NCBI RefSeq assembly: GCF_021130785.1
Contig: NC_060214.1
Span: forward strand, 4,491,001 to 4,555,000
Source of the DNA: Homalodisca vitripennis
Taxonomy: Eukaryota > Arthropoda > Insecta > Hemiptera > Cicadellidae
Direction of reading: 5' to 3'
DNA: 64,000 nucleotides
In this document: one piece after another, positions 24,886 through 34,760 of the stretch
How the letters are laid out: each line of letters begins with the position of its first letter
Position numbering within the stretch: position 1 is the stretch's first letter
Notes under the pieces: generated by a model
Databases searched by the model: none
What the model saw: the letters and a program-made list of their open reading frames with translations, nothing else
Told to the model about the DNA's origin: nothing
Translations under genes and position numbers: made by a program

Positions 24886-25470
24886 GTTTGATTTCTCAAT
24901 ACGGTTAAAATCATAAATTGTCAACTTAGGTCTGAAGAAGTTTTGGAAGTTTTTTCCATGCTTCACATTAAATCTGAATGCCATCAATGTAGAGAATAAG
25001 CTTTTTTTAGTTTTCGAGTTACTTGCTGAGAGGTTTTAATAAAAGAAGTTAGATCATGCGAAAAAGTTTTCAGTATACAATAACTTATACTTTTTTAATA
25101 ATAATTGTTATAATTTTTTATAATTAGTACGATTATGAGTAATTATAACAAAATTTTGGTATTAATAAAGAGTACTATTTTACATTGATATTTTAATGAT
25201 ACTGGAATTATAGCTTGTTTTGTAGTATATGATAACATATGAAATTTCTCATCATCCTAATGATTGCTTTTGAAATGACATTATTTAAAATATACTGTGT
25301 TATGTAATTTCGTTGTATGCTTTGCTCGATTTCTTTTCTCTCCTGTCCATCATTTCCTATTCTTTTATTATTTTCTACCACAACTGTCTTGTTCCCCAAC
25401 TCCTTTCTATTCTTCCTGGTCTCCAGAGCACTAAGGTCGATTTATATCAAAGTTAACACCATTTTAATAG
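24886..25470. other. l(3)mbt intron
   Basis: AT-rich; the short opposite-strand ORF (25208-25399) is not supported by anything. It ends ATTTTAATAG. Confidence 0.5.
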
Positions 25471-25710
25471 GTGGAACCAGTGGATGAAGCCGAACTTATT
25501 TCTAAAGCATGGTCCACCAAAATGGTGGAATTGCGTAAAATCAAGAAACCGTCTGAAGGCAACATTAAGATCAACTTGCAGGTCTCTGACTCGGATGATT
25601 TGCGAGGAGCCTCCCCGACTATCTCGGACTCGGAAGTCAGTGAGACCATCTCGAGGTCGCCTGCCGGAAGCAACCCCAGCGAGGACGATGCATCTTCCGA
25701 CAGGACAGCT
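25471..25710 (+). CDS. l(3)mbt: l(3)mbt exon h: Ser/Asp-rich linker before MBT repeats
   Basis: Exactly 80 codons, phase 0 to phase 0: VEPVDEAELISKAWSTKM, then a Ser/Asp/Glu-rich stretch (SDSDDLRGASP, SDSEVSETISRSPAG, SEDDASSDRTA). The acidic serines resemble casein kinase 2 sites. It links the FCS finger to the first MBT repeat. It ends AGGACAGCT before GTGAGT. Confidence 0.85.
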
Positions 25711-26286
25711 GTGAGTATCAAACACGATTTTCTGTGTACAATCCATTAAGTAATAGTTCATCATTTAAACTCCAAGTTGTATAACAGTGGTTTTGTTCCA
25801 GGAAGCAGATTATTTTATCTGTAACATTTCCTCTAACTGTGCTGTTTAACACTTTAACAGCTGTGAATGGACTCAGCCAGTGTTACAATTGTTGCAAGTC
25901 ATCAATAAAAATATTCTGCATTGAAGGTTTAAAATAAGTACAAATACCAACAACAAGAAAATATATTTTTATAGTTAATTGAGTTTTTATATTTGTATTG
26001 CTTGCATTATTTTAATAATTTGTGTAAACCTGCAAGGGTAACAAGTGTGTGTTTGATGTCTCTTGTGCAGAAGAACTGTTCTCCAGAACTTTCGACTGAT
26101 AATACTAACTATATCTCAGACGAACGTGTAAAGACATGTATTATTTTCTGTCTAAACAATTTTTGACTATCTAATAACAATTGGATTTTGATGAACTTCA
26201 TGGCAATATAGAATCAATTCTGATGCTTGAGAGTCAATAAAATGAGTCGTTGAGGTTAAACTGATGTTGGAATTACTGATTTTCAG
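25711..26286. other. l(3)mbt intron
   Basis: No feature recognised. It ends TGATTTTCAG. Confidence 0.5.
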
Positions 26287-26509
26287 TCATTGGATGTTAA
26301 CAAGGAAGCTTGGCTGAACAGTTCAGGGGAGTTCATGTGGTCCACTTACCTCCAGAAGTGTTGCAACAAAGCAAAAGCAGCTCCCGTCCGACTGTTCAAG
26401 AATCCGTTCCCGGACGGCAAAAATGGGTTCAAGGTGGGGATGAAACTGGAAGGTATCGACCCGGAGCACCAAGCCATCATTTCTGTCCTCACTGTCGCCC
26501 AAGTCAGAG
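26287..26509 (+). CDS. l(3)mbt: l(3)mbt exon i: first MBT repeat, N-terminal part
   Basis: Encodes about 74 residues. The MBT arm is FMWSTYLQKC and the core begins FKVGMKLEGIDPEHQAIISV, then LTVAQVR. This matches the start of MBT repeat 1 in L3MBTL1/3 proteins, which bind mono- and dimethyl-lysine on histones through the MBT barrel. The exon ends GTCAGAG before GTAACT with one base left; the codon is completed by GA at 27237. Confidence 0.95.
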
Positions 26510-27236
26510 GTAACTATTGGTTCCAACTTTGCAATCCAATCTTTACTTTCCAGAATAGCTGTAATTTTCCTATGAATCCAAATTAGTAAATGTCATGTGT
26601 CATCCACACAACCAAGCGATACAACTGCGCATGTCTTAGTCACCGGTGTAATTCATTGTAAGAATTATGAGTTCGATGTAGCAAGTGTGACAAAATTATT
26701 TGATACTTGACGTATGTACTTTGTTTCCCAAATCCCATGGAGTTGTTAGCTAAAAGTTTACTATGATTACAAGTGTGAAATATAATAAAATATGGGAATG
26801 CTAAATCAAGTCAAAGTTGCACTCTAAACAAAGATGCATGTGTAATCAATACAATATCACTGATTGTTTACAGTCTTGCTTTTCACTTGACCATTGACAT
26901 CCATACTGTTCACTGGTGGCAAAACAAAAAGCAATAATAAATTTAGTGTAGTTTATGTATATTATTATGAAACACTGTAGAGAGGAGATAAACTACATTG
27001 ATATGGTGTATAATAGTAGTACCCTGTGCACAAACTCAAGTAGGCACAGTCCACAAACAGATCATAATAATTTAGGTAATTTACTTTCATAATATACTAA
27101 TTCTATGTATTTCATAAAAATGTGTTTGCTGTATTTTATCACTTACCTCATTTAAAACACCTTATTAAACATCTCATTTTACGTTCAGACAGGCCATCAT
27201 GATGAAACAAAATTAACGCTCTTCCTTATATTTCAG
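26510..27236. other. l(3)mbt intron
   Basis: No feature recognised. It ends TATATTTCAG. Confidence 0.5.
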
Positions 27237-27457
27237 GATACCGGATAAGATTGCACTTCGATGGGTATCCGGAGTACCATGACTTCTGGGCAAATGCAGA
27301 CTCTCCGGATATCTTCCCACCCGGGTGGTGTGAACGGAACAGCCATAACCTAGACCCTCCCCGCGGCTACACGACGGAGAACTTCAGTTGGAACATGTAT
27401 CTGAAACAGTGTCGGGCACAACCGGCTCCGAAGTCTCTGTTCCCCAAGTCTAATGCA
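27237..27457 (+). CDS. l(3)mbt: l(3)mbt exon j: end of MBT repeat 1 and arm of MBT repeat 2
   Basis: Continues the first MBT barrel: YRIRLHFDGYPEYHDFW, then DSPDIFPPGWCERNSHNL, the conserved Pro-x-Gly-Trp-Cys signature. The second MBT arm follows (FSWNMYLKQCRAQPAPKSLF). It ends AAGTCTAATGCA before GTGAGT in phase 0. Confidence 0.95.
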
Positions 27458-27629
27458 GTGAGTTAACTACTGTATATTGTGTTTGTTGTGTCCTGTGTGA
27501 ATATAAATAAAATGCCACTAAATGTGGATTCTTTATGTAGATCTATTGGCTGGCACTCCAGGTATAAGGTCATATATGCTACAGCATCTTACACGTCAGT
27601 TGAAGGCAATGAGATATGATCACAATATT

Positions 27630-28182
27630 GTAGTCTAGGGTGGCAATGAAGTTGGAGGCTGTGGACCGCAAGAATTCTTCCCTGGTTTGTGTAGCCAGTG
27701 TCGCCAACTTGATAGACAATCTATGATTAACTAGATAATCCATAACCGATATTGCAGACACTGTGTCCTAGTTAGTCTAGGGTGGAGATGAAGTTGGAGG
27801 CTGTGGACCGCAAGAACTCTTTCCTGGTTTGTGTAGCCAGTGTCGCCAACTTGATAGACAATCTATGATTAACAAAATAATCCATAACTGATATTGCAGC
27901 CACTGTTTTCCAATCAGTTCCAGATGGGGATGAAGTTGGAGGCTATGAACCGCAAGAACTCTTCCCTGGTTTGTGTAGCCAGTGTCGCCAACTTGATAGA
28001 CAATCTATGATTAACAAAATAACCCATAACTGATGTTGCAGCCACTGTTTTCCAATCAGTTCCGGGTGGGGATGAAGTTGGAGGCTGTGGACTGCAAGAA
28101 CTCTTTCCTGTTTTGGGTAACAAGTGTCACCAACTTGATAGACAATCTATAATTAACGAAATAATCCATAACTATTTTGCAG
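27630..28182 (+). repeat. four tandem partial copies of MBT-2 exon upstream of the real one
   Basis: The 5' half of exon k, with its acceptor region, is repeated at 141-142-bp spacing; the segment ATGAAGTTGGAGGCT occurs at 27647, 27788, 27930, 28072 and, in the true exon, 28213. Copies 3 and 4 keep TTGCAG acceptors (coding from 27900 and 28042) and an open frame, but where the true exon reads AATCGAATACTG they read AATCTATGA, a stop. Copy 2 has a damaged acceptor context, and copy 1 keeps only the coding part. Confidence 0.92.
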
Positions 28183-28411
28183 CCACTGTGTCCGAGTCAG
28201 TTCCGGGTGGGGATGAAGTTGGAGGCTGTGGACCGCAAGAACTCTTCCCTGGTTTGTGTAGCCAGTGTCGCCAACTTGATAGACAATCGAATACTGATCC
28301 ACTTCGACAGTTGGGGTGATGTTTACGACTACTGGACCGACCCCAGCTCTCCCTACATCCACCCTGTCGGTTGGTGCGAGGAGAATGGTCATGACTTGAC
28401 TCCACCGAACT
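28183..28411 (+). CDS. l(3)mbt: l(3)mbt exon k: second MBT repeat with methyl-lysine cage
   Basis: Starts CCACTGTGTCCG after TTTTGCAG in phase 0. It encodes the core of MBT repeat 2: GMKLEAVDRKNSSLVCVAS, then ILIHFDSWGDVYDYW, then SSPYIHPVGWCEENG. The residues that make the aromatic cage in human L3MBTL1 repeat 2 (Asp and Asn in VDRKN, Phe and Trp in HFDSW, Tyr in DYW) are all present, so this repeat should bind mono/dimethyl-lysine. It ends CCGAACT before GTGAGT with one base left. Four stop-bearing partial copies sit just upstream. Confidence 0.96.
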
Positions 28412-28569
28412 GTGAGTCTCATTATACAAATTCATCTTTGAAAATCTGCATTTTAGTATTTTAAAGGAGTTTTATCTCTGTGGTTGGAAAGGTTTTGAAC
28501 AACGGCAGTTTTATACATAATGAATTAGCAAGTGGTATGAGCAGCTATTTTACAGAACATCTGTTTCAG

Positions 28570-28881
28570 CATACAAGAATCCCAGCCAGTTCTCATGGGA
28601 CGTGTACCTGAAAGAGACCAAGTCGGTGGCGGCACCTGCCCGGGCGTTCAAGCCGAGACCACCGAACGCGTTCAAGCGTGGGATGAAACTGGAGGCGATT
28701 GATAAGCGAGCTCCGTCTCTACTGAGGCCCGCGACCGTTGTGGAGGTGAAGGACTACCAGATCAAGATCACCTTCGATGGCTACCCAGAGGAGTTCGGGT
28801 ACTGGGTGGACGACGACTGTCCCGATATTCACCCAACCGGGTGGGGACACAAGACTGGACATCCGATCACTCCTCCACCCA
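28570..28881 (+). CDS. l(3)mbt: l(3)mbt exon l: third MBT repeat
   Basis: CA completes the split codon (Ser). The arm reads FSWDVYLKETKSVAAPARAF. The core reads FKRGMKLEAIDKRAPSLLRP, then IKITFDGYPEEFGYWVDDD and PDIHPTGWGHKTGHPITPPP. The Cys usual after PxGW is Gly here. Three repeats in total assign the protein to the L(3)mbt/L3MBTL1-3-4 group, not Sfmbt (four) or Scm (two). It ends CCACCCA before GTAAGT with one base left. Confidence 0.95.
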
Positions 28882-29372
28882 GTAAGTACCGCAGAACACT
28901 ATAAACTGTATAAATCATTCAGTAATCATTACTATTGGGCTATTGGTGCCATGAAAGATTTTATTGAATGAAAAATTAATTCCAATAAATCTTCAGTAAG
29001 AATGTTCAGATCTGATACTCTTAAAAACAAACTAACATAAGCCATACGTTTAATTATTCATGAATGATAAATTCAAATTTTGAAGTATGTCGGTTAAGGG
29101 TGCAGCATGGTATACAATTAATCTATTTTACTGACACATTTAATCCTCTTCTTTCAAGAAACTAGAAAAGTTCATTTTTATTATTAAGAGTTCCTGAGAT
29201 CTGTTTGTTTTGCAGAACAACTCTTTTCATCATCCTAAACTATTACTTAGTATAACTAATAACAATATAAAATTGAACCTGAACAAGGATACTGTTCCGG
29301 ACAGGTTCTGTGTCAATCTGAAGTTGTCTCGGTGTTGTGTATGTGATGTAGATGTGATGGGACTTGTTACAG
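28882..29372. other. l(3)mbt intron with a 43-bp copy of the next exon
   Basis: AT-rich intron. At 29275-29317 it holds a near-identical copy (one change) of the segment AACCTGAACAAGGACACTGT.. that lies inside the following exon at 29487-29528, 212 bp downstream. Neither end of the copy carries a splice site. Confidence 0.8.
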
Positions 29373-29577
29373 CGTCACCGGTGAAAAGCGAGTGTGGAAC
29401 CAAGGACTGCGCAGGTGACGGTAATGTGAAGGGCGGATTCCTGGCCAAACACACGACTGCAGCCCTCTGTCCTTATGCCCCTCAGAACCTGAACAAGGAC
29501 ACTGTTCCGGACAGGTTCTGTGTCAATCCGGACTTCTATGAGGTTCCTGAACCGATAAGCAAGACAAAGACTCCTAG
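29373..29577 (+). CDS. l(3)mbt: l(3)mbt exon m: CCHHC-like zinc finger
   Basis: After TTGTTACAG, CG completes a Thr codon and the frame reads TSPVKSECGTKDCAGDGN, then VKGGFLAKHTTAALCPYAP. This is the C-x4-C ... H-x5-C zinc finger (CCHHC/MYT type) found between the MBT repeats and SAM domain of L3MBTL1/3. The first His position appears as Asn (GDGN in place of GxGH), so metal ligation may differ. It is followed by NLNKDTVPDRFCVNPDFYEV. It ends ACTCCTAG before GTAAGA with two bases left. Confidence 0.9.
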
Positions 29578-30453
29578 GTAAGAATTACATGTTTGAAATA
29601 TCACTACTATTTCTATAAATTCGTACTGAGTAGTATTTCTATAAACAATGTTCAAATCGAGATGAGTATATAGTTTCCTAAAACTCAGCTAAGTTTGTTA
29701 CTGAGGGTCATCTGAGGAATGAGACCAGCTAACCTCTCAATTTTCATTCGACAATGTTATTCAAAATATCAATATTTTTCAACATTTAAATCATGACCAT
29801 AACACAGATACACCACAGAAATGACCTAGTTTCAGACCGTTTCATGCTTAACCTTTTCAAAAACTCAATTTTTTATTTTGATACTAAATTTTACAATTTA
29901 CTGATGAATGTTACTTGATCAGGAAGGCTTTCTACAGTCTCCAAGAGGCTCTAGTGAAACCCATGTCTTGATGAGACCAATAGTTTTTGTAGTAGGAATA
30001 ATTTATAATTGTTACAAGAATGTACTGTGTTTTACGTTTAGATTGTAAATCGTTCTGATTACTTTTTATTCTGATGTTTTGACTTGCACAGTAAACCTTT
30101 ATGTTCTGTCATGTGAATAAATTATTCTTATTCTTCTTACTGTTGAGGTTGGGATCGTGCAATGATGAACAAACCGTGATGTAAGTCTATTGTGCAGGCT
30201 TCTCCCAGGGGTTAATTTGATAATGGTTAAAACTATAATTCATGGGAACAATCATAAAAAAGTTTGAAACCTGATATTTGGGTACTTTTGTTCAATCTTG
30301 ATATCCTTTACAACATTTTAGATGTTCTTTTTACTATATTAAGGCAGTTGACTTCTGCTGTCTTAAAAACTCAACGATGTAAAGCAAACAATCACAATTG
30401 TGCATATATATTTGCTGTTATAGTTTACTTTAATTCTGCTCTGCAATTTTTAG
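29578..30453. other. l(3)mbt intron, possible LINE tail
   Basis: AT-rich. The stretch about 29880-30140, ending AATAAATTATTCTTATTCTTC, resembles the 3' UTR and tail of a CR1-like LINE in plus orientation, but no coding part is present. The intron ends AATTTTTAG. Confidence 0.4.
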
Positions 30454-30612
30454 CATAAAGCAAGACATCGGAGAGGATTCAAATTCAGAGTCAAGGATTA
30501 AGACTAGACACTCTACAGCCTCAGTGAAAGAAGAAAACAAAGAAGAACCGTCTGTGAAAGTAGAGACTGAAGAGAAGACAGAAGAAAGAATTGAAAGGAG
30601 AGGTCGTAAAAG
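30454..30612 (+). CDS. l(3)mbt: l(3)mbt exon n: acidic linker
   Basis: One base completes AG|C (Ser). The exon encodes IKQDIGEDSNSESRIKTRHS, then ASVKEENKEEPSVKVETEEK and RIERRGRKR. It is a charged linker between the zinc finger and SAM domain. IKQD, VKEE and VKVE resemble SUMO-conjugation motifs (aliphatic-Lys-x-Glu/Asp), an inference from the pattern only. It ends CGTAAAAG before GTATTA with two bases left. Confidence 0.8.
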
Positions 30613-30975
30613 GTATTAAGATAAAAAGTGTTATCTTAAAAAAATTTTTATTTCAGTTATTGCAGTTTTTATTAAACAAAATGTTCTAAAACTAAATTAC
30701 TTTCATAAACATTATCATTAATGTTCATTAATAGTCATTAATGGTCATTAATGTTGGTGTAATACTTTTTTCAGTATTTTAGGTGTCATTTTCGTATAAA
30801 AAAATCTATAAACGATAATTTGGCAGTTTTTACACTGTAATGCTATATTATTATTGCAATTTGGTATCAGCAGTTTTAATAATATTTATTATATAATGCC
30901 AATACTTGTGTCTCATCTGTATTATCTGCCCTACAATCTGTAACTTTAAGCCTGGAGAGGTTAACCTGAATAATT
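30613..30975. other. l(3)mbt intron
   Basis: AT-rich with a short TTAATGGTCATTAATG-type repetition near 30715-30755; otherwise nothing recognised. Confidence 0.5.
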
Positions 30976-31203
30976 ACAGTTGTTGTGTGAAGCAGAGAGC
31001 AGGACAGAGCAGTTAGACCGGCTGCGAAAGGAACTCATCCGTACTGTCCCGGAGATGTGAAAATGTATAATGACAGTTGTGTGTGCCAGGAAACTGCCAG
31101 AAGCAGAGAGCAGGACGGAGCAGTTGGACCGGCTGCGAAAGGAAATCTTCCATACTGTCCCGGAGAGATGAATCTGTATAATACAATTTTTTGTATGTGA
31201 CAG
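30976..31203 (+). repeat. two tandem partial copies of exon o
   Basis: The first about 80 bp of exon o are repeated at 112-114-bp spacing (GAAGCAGAGAGCAGGAC at 30989, 31101 and, in the true exon, 31215). The second copy keeps an acceptor (GTGTGCCAG, coding from 31090) and frame but ends CCGGAGAGATGA, a stop. The first copy has lost the acceptor and also reaches a stop. Confidence 0.9.
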
Positions 31204-31450
31204 GAAACTGCCAGAAGCAGAGAGCAGGACGGATCAGTTAGACCGGTTGCGAAAGGAACTCATCCGTACCGTCCTGGAACCTGGGTACCAGCCGGCACCG
31301 GCGCAACAGGAAATGTGGGTGAAACATGTGGCGACACTGGGCCACAAAGTGAATGTTACTGGGGGAGACCCCCGTGCATGGAACCACAAGCAGGTAGCAG
31401 CGTTTGTCAACACAGTCATTCCCAGCCGTGCCAAGCTCTTCCTTGATCAG
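31204..31450 (+). CDS. l(3)mbt: l(3)mbt exon o: linker and first half of SAM domain
   Basis: The first base completes an Arg codon. The frame reads KLPEAESRTDQLDRLRKEL, then PAPAQQEMWVKHVATLGH, then the start of the SAM domain: WNHKQVAAFVNTVIPSRAKL, FLDQ. It ends GATCAG before GTCAGT in phase 0. SAM domains of this family mediate homo- and hetero-polymerisation and are joined here to the final exon 1.26 kb downstream. Confidence 0.92.
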
Positions 31451-31689
31451 GTCAGTAGAACCTCTAGTAATAGTAAAAATTGAACATAACAAATAAATTG
31501 TTATAACAGCTATGCATACATTTGTTGTTTTTCTTTATTTTGGCACTGAACTGAATGATTTCTTGGATCACGTTATTTGAATGTGTGTTTATCTATCAAG
31601 TATGTCTAAAATAACACTGTACAGTAGAAGCATGTCAAGACAGTAACACAAAAAAGTAAAACATAAGTTAAGTGAAAAAATTATATTAT

Positions 31690-31915
31690 ATACATTTGAA
31701 AGTTACATTTTTTACACTATTTTTCAACATAAGTCCCGTTCAAATTGGGGTACTTATCATAACGTGCCACTAATCTTTCGATTCCAACTGAGAAGAAAAA
31801 GCCAGGGCTTCATGGCTGGAAAGAGGTGGTAATCACTTAATGCTAAATCTGGCCTGTACGGAGGATAATCGAACCTCTCCTATCTAAAATCATCCAATAG
31901 CGTTTTGGTGTGGCT
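31690..31915 (-). mobile_element. mariner transposase C-terminal remnant
   Basis: On the minus strand the sequence gives YPPYRPDLALSDYHLFPAMK, the conserved PPYSPDLAPSDYHLF block around the third catalytic Asp of DD34D mariners. After a frame change it gives VGIERLVARYDKYPNLNGTY, the mariner C-terminus. The frame is broken. It directly abuts the exon-p tandem array in the last l(3)mbt intron. Confidence 0.85.
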
Positions 31916-31916
31916 G

Positions 31917-32709
31917 TGGAGAAGCCTTCCTAATGTTGACTCAGTGCGATCTAACCAAAGTACTTGTATTGTAACTGGGCCCTCTCTGAAGATCTAAAAC
32001 TGTTTCCTACTTAGTGCACGGATATTTACTACTAACTCACTTTGTAAAGTTGTTCCTTCTGATTGTAGGAGATCGATGGAGAAGCCTTCCTAATGTTGAC
32101 TCAGTGCGATCTAACCAAAGTACTTGTATTGTAACTGGGCCCTCTCTGAAGATCTACAACTGTTTCCTACTTAGTGCACTGATATTTACTACTAACTCAC
32201 TTTGTAAAGTTGTTCCTTCTGATTGTAGGAGATCGATGGAGAAGCCTTCCTAATGCTGACTCAGTGCGATCTAACCAAAGTACTTGTATTGTAACTGGGC
32301 CCCTCTCTGAAGATCTAAAACTGTTTCCTATTTAGTGCACTGATATTTACTACTAACTCACTTTGTAAAGTTGTTCCTTCTGATTGTAGGAGATCGATGG
32401 AGAAGCCTTCCTAATGTTGACTCAGTGCGATCTAACCAAAGTACTTGTATTGTAACTGGGCCCCTCTCTGAAGATCTACAACTGTTTCCTATTTAGTGCA
32501 CTGATATTTACTACTAACTCACTTTGTAAAGTTGTTCCTTCTGATTGTAGGAGATCGATGGAGAAGCCTTCCTAATGTTGACTCAGTGCGATCTAACCAA
32601 AGTACTTGTATTGTAACTGGGCCTCTCTGAAGATCTAAAACTGTTTCCTACTTAGTGCACTGATATTTACTACTAACTCACTTTGTAAAGTTGTTCCTTC
32701 TGATTGTAG
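31917..32709 (+). repeat. five tandem copies of the terminal l(3)mbt exon, each with acceptor and stop
   Basis: The last exon plus its upstream 60-70 bp is repeated at 159-161-bp spacing: GAGATCGATGG begins at 32069, 32229, 32390, 32551 and, in the true exon, 32710. A first copy starting at 31917 lacks its 5' end. Four copies keep TTCTGATTGTAG acceptors. All carry GTACTTGTATTGTAA where the true exon reads GTACTTGGATTGAAA, so splicing into any copy would end the protein 21 residues into this exon. Confidence 0.95.
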
Positions 32710-32841
32710 GAGATCGATGGAGAAGCCTTCCTAATGTTGACTCAGTGCGATCTAACCAAAGTACTTGGATTGAAACTGGGCCCTGCTCTGAAGATCTACA
32801 ACTGTATCATACTTTTAAGACAAAAAGTAATGAGCTTATGA
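32710..32841 (+). CDS. l(3)mbt: l(3)mbt exon p (terminal): second half of SAM domain, stop
   Basis: Phase 0 after TGATTGTAG. It encodes EIDGEAFLMLTQCDLTKVLG, then LKLGPALKIYNCIILLRQK and VMSL before TGA at 32839-32841. This is the second half of a SAM domain: the GxxFLxLT..DL..LGLKLGPALKI core is intact only in this last copy of the array. It ends a coding length of about 1,494 codons from 2376, close to the roughly 1.5-kb-codon size known for insect L(3)mbt. Confidence 0.93.
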   Translation, partial: EIDGEAFLMLTQCDLTKVLGLKLGPALKIYNCIILLRQKVMSL

Positions 32842-33293
32842 AATATGTTACCTTGTATTACACCTTATTTTGCTGTGACAAGTAATTACGATTCTGGTTT
32901 TAAGTCGATTATTTACTGAAAACAATAAGAAAATTTGCCATCTGGTGCTTTTTCTACAATTCAATATCAGTGGTTTTTATTCATTTTCAGAAAACTGTAT
33001 ATAGTTACGTACGTACCCATGTACAAAGCGCGGTAGAAGATGTTAAGTTTCAAAGATTTATATTTTGCTAGACATTGCTCTTTTATAACTACTGTCTTCA
33101 AGTAAAATAAGGACCTAGCCGTCTAAAGTGATAGTATTACTATTTTTGTTTTTGTACATATGTTGTTTTGATAATAATATTTGTATTTATTTATGTATTA
33201 TTAATTTCTGTAAACAAATTTATACGATTTGTCATGACGTTGACAGTTGTACAGTGTTTTAATGTTGTGTCATTTTCAAGAACAATTTGTATG

Positions 33294-33303
33294 AATAAAT
33301 AAA
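33294..33303 (+). promoter_or_regulatory. polyadenylation signal of l(3)mbt
   Basis: Overlapping AATAAATAAA about 450 bp after the stop codon, in an AT-rich 3' UTR without other features. Confidence 0.6.
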
Positions 33304-33389
33304 AAAAATTATAAAAGTGCTTTTATTTGACCTACACTTTGTAAACAAAACTATCAAATTTAATATAAGTTTTGTAATGCATTTTACTC

Positions 33390-34160
33390 TAAAACACTTG
33401 TGCTAGCTCTTCTTCCGATCCTCAAAAAATTTCTCAAACTCGATCTATAGTCTTTAGACTTTTTGGTGATGCACTTTTAATGTCATCTATGCTTGTTTCC
33501 CTCCTCCTCCCCAAGGACCTGACCAATTATAAGTCACACAGTGCCGTGTCACTAGGAGCTTCCATGTCCTAGTGAGGGGCATCTTTACAGTACTGCGATG
33601 TCATGGTGGATGGTGTTGCACCATGGTAGTAACTGTTTGACCTTGTGGCAAGAATTCATGATGCACTGTGCCATGAACACACAGAAGAACATCCACGTTC
33701 GACTGCACTTGTCCACTGGGACGATTGAGCTCTTGTCATCTGTAAACCCCGTGTTTCGTCACCTGTCATAACATGTTTCAGTAATTCTGCATCATTTTTG
33801 ACTTCATTTAATGACTCCTGATCAACTTCAATTTACCACTGTTTGTGTTCAAATTCAACAAGTTTTGAACATATTTGCTGCCACACGTTTCATACCCAAA
33901 ACATTAGAATAAATTTCATTGCATGAGCCCCTTGATATGCCAAAATCTACAGTGACTGCCCTGATCGCAATTCTGCATAATGGTTATGACACCATTCAGA
34001 CATGATTGATAAATTAGAGTTTTTATACATTCTGAGATAAAATTTTAATATTACTGACATTAATAACTTCTCAGGTGGTTTCCTCTCATCAAAATAATGA
34101 AAAAAGTTCATATAAACATATTTGACAAGTGTCTTGGGTTACTCGTGGGACACCCTGTAT
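33390..34160 (-). mobile_element. decayed mariner-like transposon (SETMAR/GVWD type)
   Basis: A minus-strand translation yields VMTGDETRG, AQSSQWTSA and HHEFLPQGQTV in order, the signature of the catalytic region in SETMAR-like mariners, then APSDT near 33560 and the C-terminal decay. The right end carries GGGACACCCTGTATA, typical of mariner terminal repeats. Stops and a deletion of the HDNAPAHTS block show it is dead. Confidence 0.85.
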
Positions 34161-34409
34161 ATTGTGCAAAACGAAACGCATTTCATGTGTTTTATATGAA
34201 TTATATTTATGTACATTTTAAATTTAGTTTAAAATTTTAAAATTAGCATGACAAGACTAAAATCTCAGAGCTATAAGCTTCTAAGATGCCCACCTTCAGG
34301 GGTGGAGCCCTGGATAATTACTGCCACAGACAGTACCTGGATTCTTAAACTTCCATTATAGAAACTTTTGGCCTCTTTAGCCTCTGCCTTTGGAAATTTC
34401 CCCCTCTAA

Positions 34410-34760
34410 AAGATCTTGGCCATCATAACAATCCACCCTCTGGAAGCTCTGGGTTTGTGGGAGATTCAAGTCATAAAATTTCCCGAACACTGGGAGATCT
34501 TGATCTCTAAGAGTTCCTGGTCTCTAAAAGCTTTTGGCCATAAGAACTCACCCTCTGGAAGCTCCGGGTTTGTGGGAGATTCGAGTCATAAAAGTTCCTG
34601 AACACTGGGAGATCTAGACTTCTTAGAGTTCCTGGTCTCTAAAAGCTTTTGGCCATAAGAACCTACTCTCTGGAAGCTACAGGTTTGTGGGAGATTTGAG
34701 TCATAAAAGTTCCAGAACACTAAAAGATCTAGACCTCTTAGAGATCCTGGTCTCTAGAGG
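34410..34760. repeat. 115-bp tandem repeat, about three copies
   Basis: TTTGTGGGAGATT recurs at 34454, 34569 and 34684. The unit includes CTGGAAGCTC and TCTCTAAAAGCTTTTGGCC. Short ORFs across it are by-products. Confidence 0.88.

Noticed and set aside
29210..29372. Extension of the zinc-finger exon upstream to 29210
   Set aside because: The open frame upstream contains a partial duplicate of the exon and AT-rich intron; the acceptor TTGTTACAG at 29372 restores exact phase with exon l.
32014..32253. Independent 79-codon ORF over the exon-p copies
   Set aside because: It reads the tandem copies in a wrong frame; the meaningful frame is that of the SAM exon.
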